NCBI GenBank assembly: GCA_020975725.1
Contig: QXJR01000018.1
Span: forward strand, 248,001 to 312,000
Reading direction: 5' to 3'
DNA from: Picocystis sp. L7
Lineage: Eukaryota > Chlorophyta > Picocystophyceae > Picocystales > Picocystaceae
DNA: 64,000 bases
A program made the position numbers and the translations under genes. Under the pieces are notes generated by a model that worked only from the letters and a program-made list of their open reading frames with translations, was not told the origin of the DNA and did no database searches. Positions 61,901-64,000 of the stretch are shown in pieces (positions within the stretch are counted from its first letter, which is position 1; every line of letters begins with the position of its first letter).

Positions 61901-64000
61901 TGCAGTAATCATAAAGCTTCGAATAGTAATCCTCCCAGAACGCCATAGTAAGCTCCCAGTCAGAGGAAAAGATGTAAGAAAGAACAGTACAAACACATTC
62001 CTCTGAGCCTTCTGTCGGTAGTTCATCGAGAAATCGCATGACAATGTCCAAAAACTCATGGTCCAAATTTGGTAGAAAAATGTTTGCTAGCCTGTCATTC
62101 TTGAAAACCTTGACGAAGAAAGATACAGCAACATCGTGGAATCGCGTGTGGTTCCTCTTCTGTTTCGCTTGTTCCCAAAACTGTTGTAGTTTTGTTGCTG
62201 TACTGTAGGAGAGAATGTCCACTAAAGGTCCAATGACTGCCTGAAGATCTTTGCTGGTGATTTTCTGGCTTGATTCAAGCAACCAAAGCAGCTGCGTGTG
62301 CGCCACACTGAGCACATCCAATGAGTTTTCATGGTGCTCTGTGGATGTAAAGTGAATAGTCACAAGGAATGACGCTAGCCGACGGAACAAGACAGACTTA
62401 ACAAGCAAAGTGTTTTCATCATGCAGTTGAATACCTTTCCAAATGACATCAACGAGTAGAGGTTGCAAATGAGCAGACAAATCTTCAGATAGACAGGAAA
62501 CTGCCTGATCCAGAACATCAAACAATGCATGCAACGAATAGCACTTCTTCTCATCTGAAAAGAGACTATGCTTTAACGTTAACTGAAGCCAAAAACCCAT
62601 TGACCCAACAATAAAAGACGCACTCCCTGGATGCAAATCCAACATCCTGGAATGTATATTCTCCCATATACAACTAAAAACATCATCTTTTGAGTCAGAA
62701 GTGAGTAGCAGTGTCAGACAGGTCGGGATATCGGCAATGGTTTCGATTTCGGACGTGAGGTATGGGTTGTCGGATGAATACTGTGCAAAATACCGCTTGC
62801 CTAAGATACTTCTGACCTCGCCCTGCTTTGTTGCTACAAAAAGCTGGTTCAGAAGAGCATCCAGGAGTTGGAAAGTCTTGTTTCCTGCATGCAATCTTAT
62901 GTATCCTTGAAGGAACTTCGCTCGTGTCACCTCTGCATGATGAGGGTGTGAATGGTCGAGTAAGACGTTTCTCACATCAGCTGGCGAACAAGCTAGCAAA
63001 GTAAGCCATTCTAAACCAGTACTAACGTTTTCTATCTCAAGCAAAGTAAGTGTAGGTTGGCAACCATCAACAGTACCAGAGGGTGAATGCCCTTCATGAG
63101 GGGACTTTGATAGCTGCTCATCCCCAAATACAGCTTTTGCCCACTTGGCATGTGATATCAAGCATTTTAGAAGGGTAGCGAAGCAATTTTCTATCAAGTC
63201 AGCTGGTGTAGTTTGCAACGTTTTATCTGTCTCAAGTTTGGTGATTATTAGATTTGCAACATCAATCCTGCAATTGGAATACCGTAACAGGTCAACATGT
63301 AGGAGTGCTATGAAAACAGTAATTTGCAACTTCTGCGTGACACCTATTTTCTTTGATTCGTTGACCTTCAAAAAGTTCGACAAGCAACATCTACAAAAAT
63401 GAAGAATTTGAGAACAGTGTGGGTCGGCCAGCAATGCAGGCTGGTGCTGCAGATGTTCATCTTGTGCAATGCCCTTCACTGTGGACAATATAACACTAGC
63501 CAGGAAGTCACATCCACTTGCTACAGCATCCTTGCTTCCCAGCATCAAAAGAGAGTTGATGCAAAGCAGCGAGAGGTGGGTGTAACAACCAAATATTCCA
63601 GCTTTTGCCAGCATGTTCGCACACAATGTCTCCGCAGCAATCACTGTGGTTGTTTTATTTCGATTTAAGGACACAGCGACTAACATTGAGAAAAGCTTTG
63701 AATCAAAAGTATAACCTTTACTCTTCCTCTTGCCGGCAACCGAATTCAATTGCAAAAGCCTTGAGAAGTAAAGATTAGACATATTGCAAAGATTGGCGGT
63801 CTCAGCCTCAGCAATCAACATTCCTCGCGGATCCACGTTCGCCAGTTCCAATGAATTGGGCAACACTTTGCTGTACAAGCAAAGTACAGAAGCCATCTGG
63901 ACCTTTAACAGTTCCATTTGCTGTTTGCCTTCAGACACACAAGCCCCGGCCTGGGATACTGCTTGTTGAATTCCAACAATTACCTGTGGATCAGGAATTG
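58953..64000 (-). CDS. URB1: URB1 / Npa1-like ribosome biogenesis protein, C-terminal part
   Basis: Nucleolar factor of early 60S pre-ribosome assembly. The frame is open from the stop at 58953 to the right edge (about 1680 residues) and the 5' end is outside the window (human URB1 about 2270 aa, yeast 1764). The protein is all-helical, HEAT-like. The C-terminal URB1 domain is clear around 59800-60230: FYEVPSLFSLFWANCSVIAL, HPEHWLYPEINRYFLKS, RVPMFFKMIHSG, KEERKWMLFLVKFGLRAREDG, ATQIKSVALDLIEHAGLIPW. The N-terminal part seen is weaker but collinear with URB1. There is no intron in 5 kb. A GTG at 63938 is only an arbitrary start; the frame continues upstream. Confidence 0.88.
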   Translation of the reverse strand, partial: IPDPQVIVGIQQAVSQAGACVSEGKQQMELLKVQMASVLCLYSKVLPNSLELANVDPRGMLIAEAETANLCNMSNLYFSRLLQLNSVAGKRKSKGYTFDSKLFSMLVAVSLNRNKTTTVIAAETLCANMLAKAGIFGCYTHLSLLCINSLLMLGSKDAVASGCDFLASVILSTVKGIAQDEHLQHQPALLADPHCSQILHFCRCCLSNFLKVNESKKIGVTQKLQITVFIALLHVDLLRYSNCRIDVANLIITKLETDKTLQTTPADLIENCFATLLKCLISHAKWAKAVFGDEQLSKSPHEGHSPSGTVDGCQPTLTLLEIENVSTGLEWLTLLACSPADVRNVLLDHSHPHHAEVTRAKFLQGYIRLHAGNKTFQLLDALLNQLFVATKQGEVRSILGKRYFAQYSSDNPYLTSEIETIADIPTCLTLLLTSDSKDDVFSCIWENIHSRMLDLHPGSASFIVGSMGFWLQLTLKHSLFSDEKKCYSLHALFDVLDQAVSCLSEDLSAHLQPLLVDVIWKGIQLHDENTLLVKSVLFRRLASFLVTIHFTSTEHHENSLDVLSVAHTQLLWLLESSQKITSKDLQAVIGPLVDILSYSTATKLQQFWEQAKQKRNHTRFHDVAVSFFVKVFKNDRLANIFLPNLDHEFLDIVMRFLDELPTEGSEECVCTVLSYIFSSDWELTMAFWEDYYSKLYDYCTKKPFTRRKGELFKLILEKFPIMLDMFDSFLLAVLEESKGMLPLSELDQLVSCFALPAMVCLRALKHGRILEKEGHVISYAEECITVFISHFKEYSHAVNGRKSCILLLDVFQELQTLQPHSKLWNDIIQLTPGPSNFHRMPWSFDSQQDQMWIKFGQLFRDRGKQTVGSRALKVLDDFCKFFNVYLEGKCTFVKAPEVLQELCCVGVEICQHLNAANGCLDISSIGIESLTANFDNLMKTSFHYIDLCSFCMVFVKELFHTLHFLSADVHAKSNLTRSSWEGATGSDTFMQMVTQRHEKSKLGNPSQVDGYFPVPLDMAPDVLKQQNQRIDVQSSENSKCRSHCLLFLLGVVETFVTADSNWSPHPDPAFFAALLSSYNATMDDEDRLVYRILQCVDSTWGGQYFSGNHFQFGSNAQGLAAGEVFCKLVSLLDLIDAQQAALSMLYFPIDIAAADTRGTTSCSHLGSKNCRSETTFCTNIRDAHCIYDPSFMLRLAQHRLEKGVKIQELASCGLLGIALSATSSKDRTVRQMAYNCLGNVMDLLETEDFKEKTQLSLMLIHVKNSIPEPFYEVPSLFSLFWANCSVIALHPEHWLYPEINRYFLKSAVEDFKRVPMFFKMIHSGKVSHKEERKWMLFLVKFGLRAREDGVQLRKQFGIELLLSLCNSSLIDDSTKMQIVDIVHRATQIKSVALDLIEHAGLIPWLGQAFVECSHRMQASTIVDFPVSSTRIILCILDILTQLASLVTEGGAHLSLFVSYCTQLLEVSRTILASIDHGSNFKSVSNVTLHRDVVSTVHSIFLACSKDRRTHRSIAALIPPGSLQKLLTMADNVRMLDIVALIPVESYGYCSGTTMLLEFVLAQVKGSSHIPNVCEILAWLAKAAPACSTINLAKGLACASLHVFSIKPYSMQTTDSVQNVIFTILPALKVCHNEHYLEALDDLAKMPFCCSTALSQPSHCEQLGRALRTVVRAIDWHSIKQL

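Noticed and set aside
1-64000. bacterial origin of the window (operons, ribosome-binding sites)
   Set aside because: Spliceosomal introns, SF3A2, URB1, ALG10, VDAC and retroelements show a eukaryotic nuclear genome; genes alternate strands and no operons exist.

Overview
The window is a stretch of eukaryotic nuclear DNA, probably from an alga. The genes have spliceosomal introns with GT..AG ends, and six introns carry a clear CTGAC branch site. The content includes a splicing factor (SF3A2), URB1, CDC123, ALG10, a mitochondrial porin (VDAC) and a ROMO1/Mgr2-like protein. Several proteins point to a plastid-bearing lineage: a bifunctional-nuclease-plus-UVR protein like plant BBD, a plant-style TlyA methyltransferase with an N-terminal extension, an AVP2-type K+-independent H+-pyrophosphatase and a short [2Fe-2S] ferredoxin with a presequence. 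Introns are few and most coding regions are single long exons. A red or other primary-plastid alga is my guess, not proven by the sequence.

Layout. 1-7.5 kb: 3' part of the H+-PPase gene, then MTO1/mnmG and WDR6 head to head over about 250 bp. 7.6-14.6 kb: bestrophin-like channel, SF3A2, ferredoxin and the WDR76/Cmr1 homologue. 14.6-17 kb: poorly coding, with one doubtful spliced gene. 17-28.5 kb: LysM membrane protein, TKL kinase, a receptor-like class III nucleotide cyclase, a TlyA-like rRNA methyltransferase, and a BFN-UVR nuclease. 28.6-33.8 kb: ROMO1-like (three exons, found only by splicing), ALG10 and a BTB-BACK protein. 33.8-46 kb: gene-poor, AT-richer DNA holding a Ty1/Copia fossil and part of a second one. 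46-47.2 kb: an acidic secreted or type I membrane protein. 48.5-55.4 kb: a transposon cluster made of a complete-looking PIF/Harbinger element with exact 43-bp ends, then a Tc1/mariner transposase between two 787-bp direct repeats. 55.5-64 kb: VDAC, CDC123 and a partial URB1.

Common threads. Translation and RNA biology are prominent: wobble-base tRNA modification (MTO1, WDR6), rRNA methylation (TlyA), ribosome biogenesis (URB1), eIF2 assembly (CDC123) and splicing (SF3A2). Organelle proteins form a second group (VDAC, ROMO1, ferredoxin, MTO1, BFN, bestrophin). Neighbouring genes mostly alternate in direction, so short convergent 3' gaps (36-310 bp) and shared divergent promoters are usual.

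I found no single obviously new defence-type or metabolic system. The best new items are the spliced ROMO1-like gene, the complete VDAC model, the tandem-cyclase receptor with a degenerate second domain, and the two DNA transposons with unusual features (a 49-bp repeat open in all three frames; a D-to-E spacing of 39 in the mariner transposase).
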